DNA of 16,533 nucleotides from CBFGWV01 sp965652545. GTDB lineage: Bacteria > Pseudomonadota > Gammaproteobacteria > Competibacterales > Competibacteraceae. The stretch lies in NCBI GenBank assembly GCA_965652545.1, contig CBFGWV010000080.1, forward strand, positions 1-16,533, in the 5' to 3' direction. The notes below the pieces were generated by a model. That model made no database searches. It was not told the DNA's origin and saw only the letters and a list, made by a program, of their open reading frames with translations. Shown in pieces: positions 1-7,095 of this stretch (positions are counted from its first letter, which is position 1; the number at the start of each line of letters is the position of its first letter). The translations under genes were made by a program, and so were the position numbers.

Positions 1-2
1 AG

Positions 3-575
3 GTGCGCTTTGCCGACGATGCGGTGCTGGTATTCGAGCGGGAAGAGGACGCCCGGCGGGTGATGGCGGTGCTATCGAAGCGATTCGAGAAGTACGGCCT
101 GCGCCTGCACCCGGAGAAGACCCGGCTGCTGGAGTTCAGCAGGCCGCGCGAGGGAGCGGGCAAGCGCCCGCAAGGCGAGCGCAGTTTCGGGTTTCTCGGG
201 TTCACCCACTATTGGGGACGCTCCAGGAAGGGGCGCTGGGTAGTGCAACGCAAGACAGCCAAGGATCGCTTTGGGCGAGCGCTCAAAGCGATTGGTCAGT
301 GGTGCCGCGAGCACCGACACTGGCCGGTGGCCGAGCAACATGTGGCGCTCAAGCGCAAGCTCCAGGGTCACTACGCCTACTACGGGATCACAGGCAACGC
401 CAGAGCGTTGAGCCGATTCCAGAACCAGGCCAGGCGATGTTGGCGCAAATGGCTTGATCGGCGCAGTTGGCGTGCGGGAATGGATTGGGAGCGATTTGCC
501 CGTCTATCCAAGCGCTACCCGCTCCCCCTACCACGGGTGGTTCACAGTGTTTACCGATGCGCAGCGACACCATAG
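3..575 (+). CDS. ltrA: Group II intron reverse transcriptase/maturase, C-terminal part (5' partial)
   Basis: The visible 190 residues begin with RFADDAVLVF, which carries the reverse-transcriptase active-site box (Y/F-A-D-D; the two Asp bind the catalytic metals). The end of the RT palm and thumb follows (KYGLRLHPEKTRLLEF, FGFLGFTHYW). The maturase X domain spans about residues 100-150 (LKRKLQGHYAYYGITGNARA), and the protein ends with RYPLPLPRVVHS. There is no HNH endonuclease domain after the X domain, so this looks like an endonuclease-less type that would prime on other nicks or nascent strands; that mobility mode is inferred from the family. The start lies upstream of the window. No frameshift is visible in this part. 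The symbol ltrA is the generic name for this family. Confidence 0.9.
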   Translation: MRFADDAVLVFEREEDARRVMAVLSKRFEKYGLRLHPEKTRLLEFSRPREGAGKRPQGERSFGFLGFTHYWGRSRKGRWVVQRKTAKDRFGRALKAIGQWCREHRHWPVAEQHVALKRKLQGHYAYYGITGNARALSRFQNQARRCWRKWLDRRSWRAGMDWERFARLSKRYPLPLPRVVHSVYRCAATP

Positions 576-581
576 GCCGAG

Positions 582-652
582 GAACCGGATGCCTTAATCG
601 GGCACGTCCGGATCTGTGGGAGCCCTGGGCGAGTAATCGCCCAGGGCCACCC
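582..652 (+). ncRNA. Group II intron ribozyme domains V and VI
   Basis: Domain V folds at 582-614. The lower stem 582-589 pairs with 607-614, a two-nucleotide bulge (C605 G606) follows, and the upper stem 590-593 pairs with 601-604 below a short loop. This matches the conserved 34-nt catalytic hairpin. Domain VI is a strong hairpin in which 622-632 pairs with 637-647 around a GTAA loop. Its base is closed by GGG 618-620 with CCC 650-652, which leaves A649 bulged as the likely branch-point nucleotide. One oddity is that the domain V triad position reads AAC (583-585) rather than the common AGC, with A584 facing A612. The long GC hairpin could be mistaken for a terminator, but it has no T-tract and sits where domain VI belongs. 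Confidence 0.8.
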
Positions 653-658
653 AGCGAC

Positions 659-847
659 CCATACGATATTGAGGGCGCTGGAAATCTTTGGATGATTTCA
701 GTCGGGTTGGGCTAAATATTTTTCGGGCTGATCGATTTGGCTTCTTGGCTTGGGGAATGGCTTCTAGGCGATTTGAGCTATCAGGTTGGAGTCGTAGGCG
801 GGATGTTGCAGGGGCGCGTTAGCGGATTGTTGAATTGCCGGAAAAAT
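659..847. other. Non-coding stretch of the AT-richer island after the intron
   Basis: I see no supportable gene here. If the intron boundary is right, this is the 3' flank of the insertion site. Base composition falls clearly below that of the rest of the window. An open frame with a TTG at 737 runs into the next small ORF, but it has no ribosome binding site and no recognisable protein pattern. Weak AT-rich matches around 688-718 (TTGGAT ... TAAATA) could be promoter-like but do not fit the consensus well enough to call. Confidence 0.4.
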
Positions 848-1018
848 ATGTCCATGCTCGATGATTTCGATGTGGGAAATCGAGACTTGGGTTTTGTTGT
901 GAAGCAGGTAAATTGTGCAGTGTTTGTGCTTTATGCTGCCATGGCTTGCGGTTGCTCTGGCATCGGCAATGCAGGGGTTTTGGGCGCCGTTGCTAACGGA
1001 CGCGTGTTTTATGAATGA
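848..1018 (+). CDS. Small hypothetical protein, possibly PilO N-terminus-like (uncertain)
   Basis: This 56-codon frame starts at ATG 848, preceded by a weak GGA at about 5 nt, and ends in TGA at 1016-1018. That stop overlaps an ATG at 1015 in the frame of the next gene (ATGA). The product begins MSMLDDFDVGNRDLG and then has one hydrophobic stretch (about residues 19-35, rich in V, L, A and C). An acidic start, a glycine-containing turn and then one membrane helix is how PilO proteins begin, and PilO is the usual upstream neighbour of PilP. The resemblance is weak and the body of PilO is missing, so it may be a remnant or a chance reading frame. A longer version from TTG 737 is open but unsupported. 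Confidence 0.25.
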   Translation: MSMLDDFDVGNRDLGFVVKQVNCAVFVLYAAMACGCSGIGNAGVLGAVANGRVFYE

Positions 1019-1092
1019 GAAAAAGTGGGTGGGGTTGTGGCTCTATGCGAAATAATTACTTTTCTTTGTGGGTGTTTGATTTTTGTTCTGCG

Positions 1093-1443
1093 ATGAGGTT
1101 TTTGTTTGCCTCTACGTTTTTGGCGATTTCTGTGATTGCGATTGGATATGAGTCCGCTCGTGCGGAAAGAGTCAGATCGTATCTGGAGACCATTCCTCTG
1201 GAATTTCTCGTGATAAGTTCAGTAGTGATTTCTGGGGATTGCAAGATTGCTTATGTGCGAGACTCGAACGGCTACTCCCATACTGTGCTTGAGGGGGATT
1301 ATGTGGGGCAAAATTACGGCATGGTGGTGAAAATCGTCCAAGATGGTGTTCATCTCGTCGAACTGCATCAAGGCGATGATGATAAGTGGTTCGAAAAGGA
1401 AAGGTTTTGGCCTCGGGGCGAAGAGGCTGTCGGTTTGCCTTGA
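1093..1443 (+). CDS. Exported PilP-like beta-domain protein (orphan)
   Basis: The predicted product is 116 residues. Residues 1-24 form a Sec signal peptide: basic MR, a hydrophobic core, and ARA before the cut, giving a mature protein starting ERVRSYLETIPLEFL. The mature part follows the C-terminal domain of the type IV pilus inner-membrane lipoprotein PilP, in which a LExFPLDSL-like opening is followed by a beta-sandwich. The visible counterparts are LETIPLEFL, IAYVRDSNGYSHTV, GDYVGQNYGMVVKI and VHLVELHQGDDDKWFEK. True PilP is about 170 residues, is lipidated, and has a linker that binds PilN/PilO; here the lipobox and linker are absent. The start at 1093 was chosen for the clean signal peptide. 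In-frame ATGs at 1045 and 1015 would add 16 or 26 residues, and none has a strong ribosome binding site. No other pil gene is evident nearby. Composition (about 40% GC in places) is unlike the 65% flanks, which suggests acquired DNA. Confidence 0.65.
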   Translation: MRFLFASTFLAISVIAIGYESARAERVRSYLETIPLEFLVISSVVISGDCKIAYVRDSNGYSHTVLEGDYVGQNYGMVVKIVQDGVHLVELHQGDDDKWFEKERFWPRGEEAVGLP

Positions 1444-1485
1444 CTGGCCCTTATCTTGAGTGTCATCACACATGCAGTAGCGTCG

Positions 1486-1584
1486 GGGTGTGACCCGCGC
1501 TCCTCGCCTTGGGCAGCCACCGCAGGCGGGTTCGGGCGCCTGACGCCCACCGACGGCTCCATGCGAGGAACGCGGATCACACCC
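1486..1584. repeat. Nested imperfect palindrome flanked by GTAGCG direct repeats
   Basis: The outer arms are 22 nt each (1486-1507 and 1563-1584) and pair at 20 of 22 positions. At both differing positions the plus-strand RNA would have C-A mismatches, but the minus-strand RNA would have U-G wobbles, so only the minus-strand RNA folds without a break. Inside, AGCC 1515-1518 can pair with GGCT 1555-1558, and CAGGCG 1523-1528 pairs with CGCCTG 1537-1542 around an 8-nt loop. GTAGCG occurs at 1477-1482 and again at 1585-1590, like a target-site duplication, although 3 nt separate the left copy from the arm. It could be a MITE/REP-type element or a leader structure for leuS. Confidence 0.65.
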
Positions 1585-1687
1585 GTAGCGCCGCGCACTC
1601 ATCCTCTGGCGGATCTGAGGACTCGTTCGTTGGCCCCTGCTCAGCCTGCGAGTGTCGCGGGCCCCGGCCATAGCCTTCGGCGCCGCT

Positions 1688-1716
1688 TTCGCCAGCTCAC
1701 GGCCCCGGGGTATCCT
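1688..1716 (+). promoter_or_regulatory. Weak sigma70-type promoter candidate for leuS
   Basis: TATCCT at 1711-1716 matches the -10 consensus at 4 of 6 positions. TTCGCC at 1688-1693 matches the -35 at only 3 of 6, with a 17-nt spacer. It lies 40 nt before the leuS start and just downstream of the palindrome, which is a sensible position, but the match is poor. Confidence 0.28.
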
Positions 1717-1755
1717 TGCGCCCTTGTTCATTCGCAACACGATAAGAGATCAACC

Positions 1756-4209
1756 GTGATCGAGGCGTCCTACCGACCCCAGGCCGTAGAGACGGCGGCA
1801 CAGAACGACTGGCAGGCGGACAACCGCTTCCGGGTCACCGAAGACCCTGGCCGGGAGAAGTTCTACTGCCTGTCCATGTTCCCCTACCCCAGCGGCAAGC
1901 TGCACATGGGGCACGTACGCAACTACACCCTGGGCGATGTGGTCTCGCGCTACCAGCGCATGCTGGGCAAGAACGTGCTTCAGCCCATGGGCTGGGATGC
2001 CTTCGGCCTACCGGCCGAGAACGCGGCGATCAAGAACAACGTCCCACCGGCCAAGTGGACGTACGCCAACATCGACGACATGCGCGAGCAGATGAAGCGC
2101 CTGGGGTTGGCCTACGACTGGAGCCGCGAGCTGGCCACCTGCCGCCCCGAGTACTACCGCTGGGAACAGTGGCTGTTCACCAAACTGTTCGAGAAGGGCA
2201 TCGCGTACAAGAAAAACGCGGTGGTCAACTGGGACCCGGTGGACCAGACGGTGCTGGCCAACGAGCAGGTGGTCGATGGCCGCGGCTGGCGCTCTGGCGC
2301 GGTGGTCGAACGGCGCGAGATCCCGCAGTGGTTCCTGCGCATCACCGACTATGCCGATGAGCTTCTGGCCGAGATCGACAAACTCGACACCTGGCCGGAC
2401 GCCGTGCGCACCATGCAGCGCAACTGGATTGGTCGCTCCGAGGGCCTGGAGCTCGATTTCGCCGTCGAGGGCCAGGACGAACACCTCACCGTCTACACCA
2501 CCCGCCCAGACACCTTGCTGGGTGCGACCTTCCTGGTGGTGGCCGCCGAGCATCCGTTGGCCATTGCCGCGGCACAAGGCCACGCGGACATCCAGGCGGC
2601 GCTGGATGAGTTCCATCACAGCGCGGTCGATGAGGCCACGCTGGAGACGATGGAGAAAAAGGGCGTGGCCCTGGGGGTGAACGCCATCCACCCCATCAGC
2701 GGAGAGCTCGTGCCGGTCTGGGCCGGCAACTTCGTGCTCATGGGGTACGGCACCGGCGCGGTCATGGCTGTGCCCGGCCATGACCAGCGCGACTGGGAGT
2801 TCGCCACCAAGTACGGCCTGCCGATCCGCCAGGTGATCGCCCCCAGCGATGGCGGCGACGCCGATCTGTCCAAGGAGGCCTACGTCACCCGTGGCGTGCT
2901 GGTGAATTCCGGCAAGTACGACGGGCTGGACTTCCAGGGCGCCTTCGACGCCATCGCCGTCGATCTGGGCGCGGCCGGGCGGGCGCGCAAGCGGGTGAAC
3001 TATCGCCTGCGCGACTGGGGTGTCTCGCGCCAGCGTTACTGGGGCGCGCCCATCCCCATCATCCACTGCCCCGACTGCGGCGACGTGCCTGTGCCCGAGG
3101 ACCAGCTTCCGGTGCGCCTGCCGGAGGACGTCGCGTTCTCCGGTGTGCAGTCGCCGATCAAGGCCGATCCGGCCTGGCGCCAGACCACCTGCCCCAAATG
3201 CGGCGGCCCGGCCGAGCGCGAGACCGACACCTTCGACACCTTCATGGAGTCGTCCTGGTACTTCGCCCGTTTCGCCAGCCCCGATTGCGACACCGCCATG
3301 GTCGACGAGCGCGCCGACTACTGGCTGCCGGTGGACCAGTACGTGGGCGGGGTCGAACACGCCATCCTGCACCTGCTGTACGCCCGCTTCTACACCAAGC
3401 TGATGCGCGATGCCGGCTTGACCAAAGCCGATGAGCCTTTCGCCCGCCTGCTTACCCAGGGCATGGTGCTCAAGGACGGGGCGAAGATGTCCAAGTCCAA
3501 GGGCAACACGGTCGACCCGCAGGAGTTGGTGGACCGCTACGGTGCCGACACCGTGCGCTTGTTCATGATGTTCGCCGCCCCGCCGGACCAAGCCCTGGAA
3601 TGGTCGGACTCAGCCGTGGAGGGTGCCTTTCGCTTCCTGCGCCGGCTGTGGAACCTGGCAGCCGAGCACGGCGAATCCCTGCGCACCGCCGGCGCGTTCG
3701 GCGGCGATGCCGCCCCGGCGGTGCAGGCCGCCCGTCAGGAGATTCATCTGGCGCTCAAGCAGGCGTTGTACGACTTTGATCGCCAGCAGTTCAACACCGT
3801 GGTGTCCGGCGGCATGAAGATGCTCAACGCGCTGGCGGGGCTGGACGCCGACCAACTCGCCGGGGCCGCCGCCGTGCGCCGCGAGGGCTTGAGCATCCTG
3901 CTGCGCCTGCTCTCGCCGGTGGTGCCGCATGTCACCCATGTGCTGTGGCGTGCGCTGGACCTTGGCGGGGACATCCTGGATGCGCCCTGGCCGCAGGTGG
4001 ACCCGGCCGCCCTGGTCACCGACCGCATCACCTTGGCGGTGCAGGTCAATGGCAAGGTGCGTGGCGAGATCGACGTCGCCGCCGATGCGGTCAAGGATGC
4101 CATCATCGACACAGCGCTCTCCCAGCCAAACGTTCAGCGCTTCATGGAAGGCCGCCCGGTGAAGAAGGCCATCGTGGTGCCGGGCAAACTGGTCAATATC
4201 GTGTGCTGA
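1756..4209 (+). CDS. leuS: Leucyl-tRNA synthetase
   Basis: This cytoplasmic class Ia synthetase charges tRNA-Leu with leucine and edits mischarged norvaline or isoleucine. The product has 817 residues, a little shorter than E. coli LeuRS (860). Visible landmarks are the ATP-binding HMGH at residues 50-53 (PYPSGKLHMGHVRNYT), the CP1 editing domain with TTRPDT at 248-253 and GTGAVMAVPGHDQRDWEFA, paired CPDCG and CPKCG cysteines of the zinc-finger-like insertion before TDTFDTFMESSWY, and KMSKS at 577-581. The C-terminal tRNA-binding tail is intact (KKAIVVPGKLVNIV). The GTG at 1756 was chosen because AAGAG lies 7 nt upstream and YRPQAVETAAQNDWQ aligns with the usual LeuRS N-terminus. It heads a leuS-lptE-holA cluster; lptE begins 11 nt after the stop. 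Confidence 0.97.
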   Translation: MIEASYRPQAVETAAQNDWQADNRFRVTEDPGREKFYCLSMFPYPSGKLHMGHVRNYTLGDVVSRYQRMLGKNVLQPMGWDAFGLPAENAAIKNNVPPAKWTYANIDDMREQMKRLGLAYDWSRELATCRPEYYRWEQWLFTKLFEKGIAYKKNAVVNWDPVDQTVLANEQVVDGRGWRSGAVVERREIPQWFLRITDYADELLAEIDKLDTWPDAVRTMQRNWIGRSEGLELDFAVEGQDEHLTVYTTRPDTLLGATFLVVAAEHPLAIAAAQGHADIQAALDEFHHSAVDEATLETMEKKGVALGVNAIHPISGELVPVWAGNFVLMGYGTGAVMAVPGHDQRDWEFATKYGLPIRQVIAPSDGGDADLSKEAYVTRGVLVNSGKYDGLDFQGAFDAIAVDLGAAGRARKRVNYRLRDWGVSRQRYWGAPIPIIHCPDCGDVPVPEDQLPVRLPEDVAFSGVQSPIKADPAWRQTTCPKCGGPAERETDTFDTFMESSWYFARFASPDCDTAMVDERADYWLPVDQYVGGVEHAILHLLYARFYTKLMRDAGLTKADEPFARLLTQGMVLKDGAKMSKSKGNTVDPQELVDRYGADTVRLFMMFAAPPDQALEWSDSAVEGAFRFLRRLWNLAAEHGESLRTAGAFGGDAAPAVQAARQEIHLALKQALYDFDRQQFNTVVSGGMKMLNALAGLDADQLAGAAAVRREGLSILLRLLSPVVPHVTHVLWRALDLGGDILDAPWPQVDPAALVTDRITLAVQVNGKVRGEIDVAADAVKDAIIDTALSQPNVQRFMEGRPVKKAIVVPGKLVNIVC

Positions 4210-4220
4210 GGACGGGTCCG

Positions 4221-4727
4221 ATGCGTGTACTGTGGGTGATGCTGCTGGCGGTTGCGCTGCCGCTGTCCGGCTGTGGTTTCAAACTGCGTGGAACCGCCGA
4301 TCTGCCGCCTTACCTCCAGTCCTTGTATGTGGTGGGGCCGGCGGCGATCGTGACGCCGCGTGAGCGCTTCCACGCGCGCTTGCTGGAGGTCTTGCAGCGC
4401 AACGGGGTCACCGTGACCCAGACCGCTGAGGAGGCCAGTGCGGTCTTGGCCATCACCAGTGTCCAGCGCAACGATCGCCTGCTCGCCCTGGGCAGTCGCA
4501 CCGGCGTGCGTGAGGAGGAGATCAGCACCACGGTGACGATTACGGTGCGTCTGACAGACGGCGACACCGTTCTGCCGCCGGAGACGTTTTCGACGCGGCG
4601 CAACCTGCTCTACGACGAAGCCAAGGTCCTCGGCCGCGAGGCCAGCGAGCGTCTGCTGGAGGACGATATGGTGGAGGATCTGGTCAACACCGTCATGCGC
4701 CGGCTGCAGGCCTTGCCGGACGCCTGA
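4221..4727 (+). CDS. lptE: LPS-assembly lipoprotein LptE
   Basis: LptE is an outer-membrane lipoprotein that plugs the LptD barrel and completes the lipopolysaccharide transport bridge to the cell surface. The product has 168 residues. It opens with a lipoprotein signal peptide ending in the lipobox LSGC (lipidated Cys at residue 18), followed by GFKLRGTADLP, the characteristic LptE start (GFxLRG). The rest shows the alternating helices and strands of the family: LQSLYVVGP, RFHARLLEVLQRNGV, the STTVTITVRLTDGD strand region, and a C-terminal helix EDLVNTVMRRLQALP. Its place between leuS and holA is the conserved beta/gammaproteobacterial position. The start is ATG with GAGGACGGG just upstream, 11 nt after leuS. 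Confidence 0.93.
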   Translation: MRVLWVMLLAVALPLSGCGFKLRGTADLPPYLQSLYVVGPAAIVTPRERFHARLLEVLQRNGVTVTQTAEEASAVLAITSVQRNDRLLALGSRTGVREEEISTTVTITVRLTDGDTVLPPETFSTRRNLLYDEAKVLGREASERLLEDDMVEDLVNTVMRRLQALPDA

Positions 4728-4729
4728 GC

Positions 4730-5761
4730 GTGCAACTGAAGCCGGAGGAACTCGACTCCCGCCTGGGCAAGGGGCTGCCGCCGGTCATCGTCATCAGTGG
4801 GGATGAGCCCCTGCTGGTGGCTGACTGTGTCGAGCAGGTGCGCAAGGCGGCCATCGCGCAAGGCTTCGACGAGCGCGAAGTGCTCAACGCCGAGGCGAAT
4901 TTCGATTGGGGCCGATTGGCGGCCAGCCGCGATGCCTTGTCTTTATTTGCCAGCCGTCGCGTCCTGGAACTGCGTCTGCCCAGCGGCAAGCCGGGCGACC
5001 AGGGCGGTAAGGCTTTCACCGAGTATGCCGCCCGCCCGGCCGATGACACGGTACTGTTGCTGGTGACCGGGCGGTTGGACAAGACGGCGCAGTCGACACG
5101 CTGGTTCAAAGCCTTGGATGCCGCCGGCTTGGTGGTGATCGTCTACCCGATGGAGGTGCGCCGCCTGCCGGCGTGGATCGCTGCGCGGTTGCGCCGGGTG
5201 GGTTTGAGCGCCGACGACGAGGCGTTGAACTGGCTGGCCGAACGCACGGAGGGCAATCTGCTTGCGGCGGCCCAGGCGGTCGATCACTTGGCGCTCTTGC
5301 ACGATGGCGGGCGGCTTGAGCTCGACGATATTCGGCACGTGGTCGGCGAGAGTGCCCGCTATAACGTGTTCGACTTGGTGGATGCCGCGCTGGAGGGCGA
5401 GCACGGGCGGGTGGTGCGTATGCTCGAGGGCTTGCGCATCGAAGGGGCCGAGCCGGTGCTGGTGTTGTGGGCGCTGCACCGCGATATCCGCGCTCTGGCC
5501 CAACTCACCCAGGCACGGGGACAGGGTCGCTCGCTGGATGGTGCGTTCAACCAGCTTCGTATCTGGGGCCGCCGGCAGCCGGTTTTCCGCAAGGCGCTCG
5601 GACGGGTCGGCCAAGGCGCGGGCAGCCTTTTGCGCGATGTCGCCTTCGCCGATCGGGTGATCAAGGGCCTGGAGCCCGACGATACCTGGGAGACGCTGAC
5701 CCGACTCGCGCTGCGGCTGGCCGGTTTGGCGGCCATCGGTCGACCATCGGCAGGTGCCTGA
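4730..5761 (+). CDS. holA: DNA polymerase III subunit delta
   Basis: Delta is the part of the clamp loader that opens the beta sliding clamp during replication. The product has 343 residues, the same length as E. coli HolA. It opens with the family pattern VIVISGDEPLLVADCVEQVR. An AAA+-like fold without a working P-loop follows (FASRRVLELRLPSGKPG, DDTVLLLVTGRLDKTAQSTRWFKAL). The middle domain carries LAERTEGNLLAAAQAVDHLALL and YNVFDLVDAALEGEHGRVVRML, and the C-terminal helical collar has VLVLWALHRDIRALAQL. The start is GTG at 4730, two bases after the lptE stop, so translation is probably coupled. A 62-nt gap to proA follows, with no clear terminator or promoter. Confidence 0.95.
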   Translation: MQLKPEELDSRLGKGLPPVIVISGDEPLLVADCVEQVRKAAIAQGFDEREVLNAEANFDWGRLAASRDALSLFASRRVLELRLPSGKPGDQGGKAFTEYAARPADDTVLLLVTGRLDKTAQSTRWFKALDAAGLVVIVYPMEVRRLPAWIAARLRRVGLSADDEALNWLAERTEGNLLAAAQAVDHLALLHDGGRLELDDIRHVVGESARYNVFDLVDAALEGEHGRVVRMLEGLRIEGAEPVLVLWALHRDIRALAQLTQARGQGRSLDGAFNQLRIWGRRQPVFRKALGRVGQGAGSLLRDVAFADRVIKGLEPDDTWETLTRLALRLAGLAAIGRPSAGA

Positions 5762-5823
5762 TTTGACCGCAATACCCGCCTGACACCAGACTTGCCGCAT
5801 AGCACCATGTCGAGGACTCACCG

Positions 5824-7095
5824 GTGACCGATTCATCCGCTTTGCAAGCCTATATGGACGGGGTGGGCGACGCCGCGCGCGCGGCCGCCCGAGTGCTGGC
5901 CGCCGCCGATACCGGTACCAAGAACCGCGCGCTGCTGGCCATCGCCGAGGCGATCGACGCCAATGCCGAGTCGTTGGCGCAGGCTAACGCGCAGGATCTC
6001 GCCGCCGGTCGGCAGAACGGCTTGGCCAGTGCCTTGCTCGATCGCCTGGAACTGACCCCCGCACGCATCGCGGCGATGTCCGCCGGGTTGCGGCAGATCG
6101 TGGCCTTGCCCGATCCGGTCGGTGCGATCAGTGACTTGAACTACCGCCCCTCGGGTATTCAGGTGGGCAAGATGCGGGTGCCGCTGGGGGTGATCGGCAT
6201 CATTTATGAGTCCCGACCCAATGTGACGGCCGACGCCGCCGCGCTGTGCCTGAAGGCCGGCAACGCCGCCATCCTGCGCGGTGGGTCGGAGGCGCTGCGT
6301 TCCAACCTGGCGGTGGCCGCCTGTATCCGTCAGGGCCTGTCCGCCGCCGGCCTGCCGGACACCGCCGTGCAAGTGCTGGAGACCGCCGACCGGGCCGCCG
6401 TGGGTTTGTTGATCACCCGGCCGCAGTATGTGGATGTCATCGTCCCGCGCGGCGGGCGGGGTTTGATCGAACGCATCGCCGCCGAGGCGCGGGTGCCGGT
6501 GATCAAACACCTGGATGGCAACTGCCATGTGTATATCGATGCCGACGCCGATGCGGGCAAGGCGGTGCGGGTGGCCTTCAATGCCAAGACGTACCGGTAC
6601 GGTATCTGTGGCGCCATGGAAACCCTGCTTGTCCACGAGGCGATGGCGGAGCAGGTGTTGCCGCAGTTGACCGAGCTGTATGCCGCCGCCGGTGTCGAGT
6701 TGCGCGGCTGCCCGCGTGCCGCCGCCCTCATGCGCGGCGCCGTGCCCGCCAGCGAGTCGGACTGGGATACGGAGTTCCTTGCCCCTATACTCGCCGTCCG
6801 CGTGGTCGATGGGCTGGATGCGGCCATCACGCATATCGAACGTCATGGGTCGCACCACACCGACTGTATCGTTACCGAGAACCTCGGCCACGCCCGCCGT
6901 TTCCTGCGCGAGGTGGACTCCGCATCGGTCATGGTCAATGTGCCGACCTGTTTCGCCGATGGGGCGGAGTACGGCCTGGGTGCGGAGATCGGCATCAGTA
7001 CCGACAAACTCCATGTCCGCGGGCCGGTGGGGCTGGAAGGCCTGACGACGCAGAAATACATCGTCCTTGGGGATGGCCAGACGCGCGGCGGATGA
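5824..7095 (+). CDS. proA: Gamma-glutamyl phosphate reductase
   Basis: This enzyme catalyses the second step of proline synthesis, the NADPH-dependent reduction of gamma-glutamyl phosphate to glutamate semialdehyde in the cytoplasm. The product has 423 residues (E. coli 417). Aldehyde-dehydrogenase-superfamily features are present: the substrate/cofactor region PLGVIGIIYESRPNVTADAAALCLKAGNAAILRGGSE (given in part), VPRGGRGLIERI, and the catalytic cysteine C262 in RYGICGAMETLLVH. The C-terminal LHVRGPVGLEGLTTQKYI is standard. The GTG start at 5824 is supported by GAGGA 7 nt upstream at 5812-5816. The partner kinase gene proB is not in the window. In Pseudomonas-type genomes proA is followed by nadD-rsfS-rlmH; here rsfS-rlmH follow but nadD does not. 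Confidence 0.96.
   Translation: MTDSSALQAYMDGVGDAARAAARVLAAADTGTKNRALLAIAEAIDANAESLAQANAQDLAAGRQNGLASALLDRLELTPARIAAMSAGLRQIVALPDPVGAISDLNYRPSGIQVGKMRVPLGVIGIIYESRPNVTADAAALCLKAGNAAILRGGSEALRSNLAVAACIRQGLSAAGLPDTAVQVLETADRAAVGLLITRPQYVDVIVPRGGRGLIERIAAEARVPVIKHLDGNCHVYIDADADAGKAVRVAFNAKTYRYGICGAMETLLVHEAMAEQVLPQLTELYAAAGVELRGCPRAAALMRGAVPASESDWDTEFLAPILAVRVVDGLDAAITHIERHGSHHTDCIVTENLGHARRFLREVDSASVMVNVPTCFADGAEYGLGAEIGISTDKLHVRGPVGLEGLTTQKYIVLGDGQTRGG

Larger units (their letters stand above)
1..658 (+). mobile_element. Group II intron, 3' part (5' end outside the window)
   Basis: This is the 3' portion of a bacterial group II intron, a self-splicing retroelement that inserts by target-primed reverse transcription. 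The window opens inside the intron-encoded reverse transcriptase, at the catalytic FADD box. The protein stops at 575, and folded ribozyme domains V and VI follow at once, which is the standard layout of an ORF in domain IV followed by DV and DVI. I place the 3' end at about 658 because DVI has a candidate branch adenosine at 649 and the sequence then ends in GCGAC, matching the usual AY 3' intron end. The boundary is uncertain by a few bases. DNA beyond 658 drops in GC content. The visible 3' part looks intact; the 5' part cannot be judged from here. Confidence 0.82.
1444..1755. other. leuS leader / intergenic region
   Basis: No gene is supported in these 312 bases. The leuS frame stays open upstream to a TTG at 1456, but that stretch crosses a large palindrome and has no aminoacyl-tRNA synthetase sequence. 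The region holds the nested palindrome at 1486-1584, a weak promoter candidate near 1688-1716, and the leuS ribosome binding site AAGAG at 1744-1748. I found no T-box or leucine-rich leader peptide. Confidence 0.6.

Noticed and set aside
621..648. Strong GC hairpin read as a Rho-independent terminator
   Set aside because: No T-tract follows, and it is placed exactly after domain V of the group II intron, so it is domain VI.
1456..1755. An in-frame 100-codon N-terminal extension of leuS starting at TTG 1456
   Set aside because: It runs through the large palindrome, has no LeuRS-like sequence and no ribosome binding site. GTG 1756 has AAGAG upstream and matches the family N-terminus.
2008..3591. 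Long open frame (527 codons) on the minus strand within leuS
   Set aside because: It is a shadow of GC-rich codon use in leuS: composition is His/Gly/Val/Ala-rich, and no domain or ribosome binding site is recognisable.
5762..5823. TTGACC at 5763-5768 as the -35 of a proA promoter
   Set aside because: No acceptable -10 hexamer lies 16-18 nt downstream.
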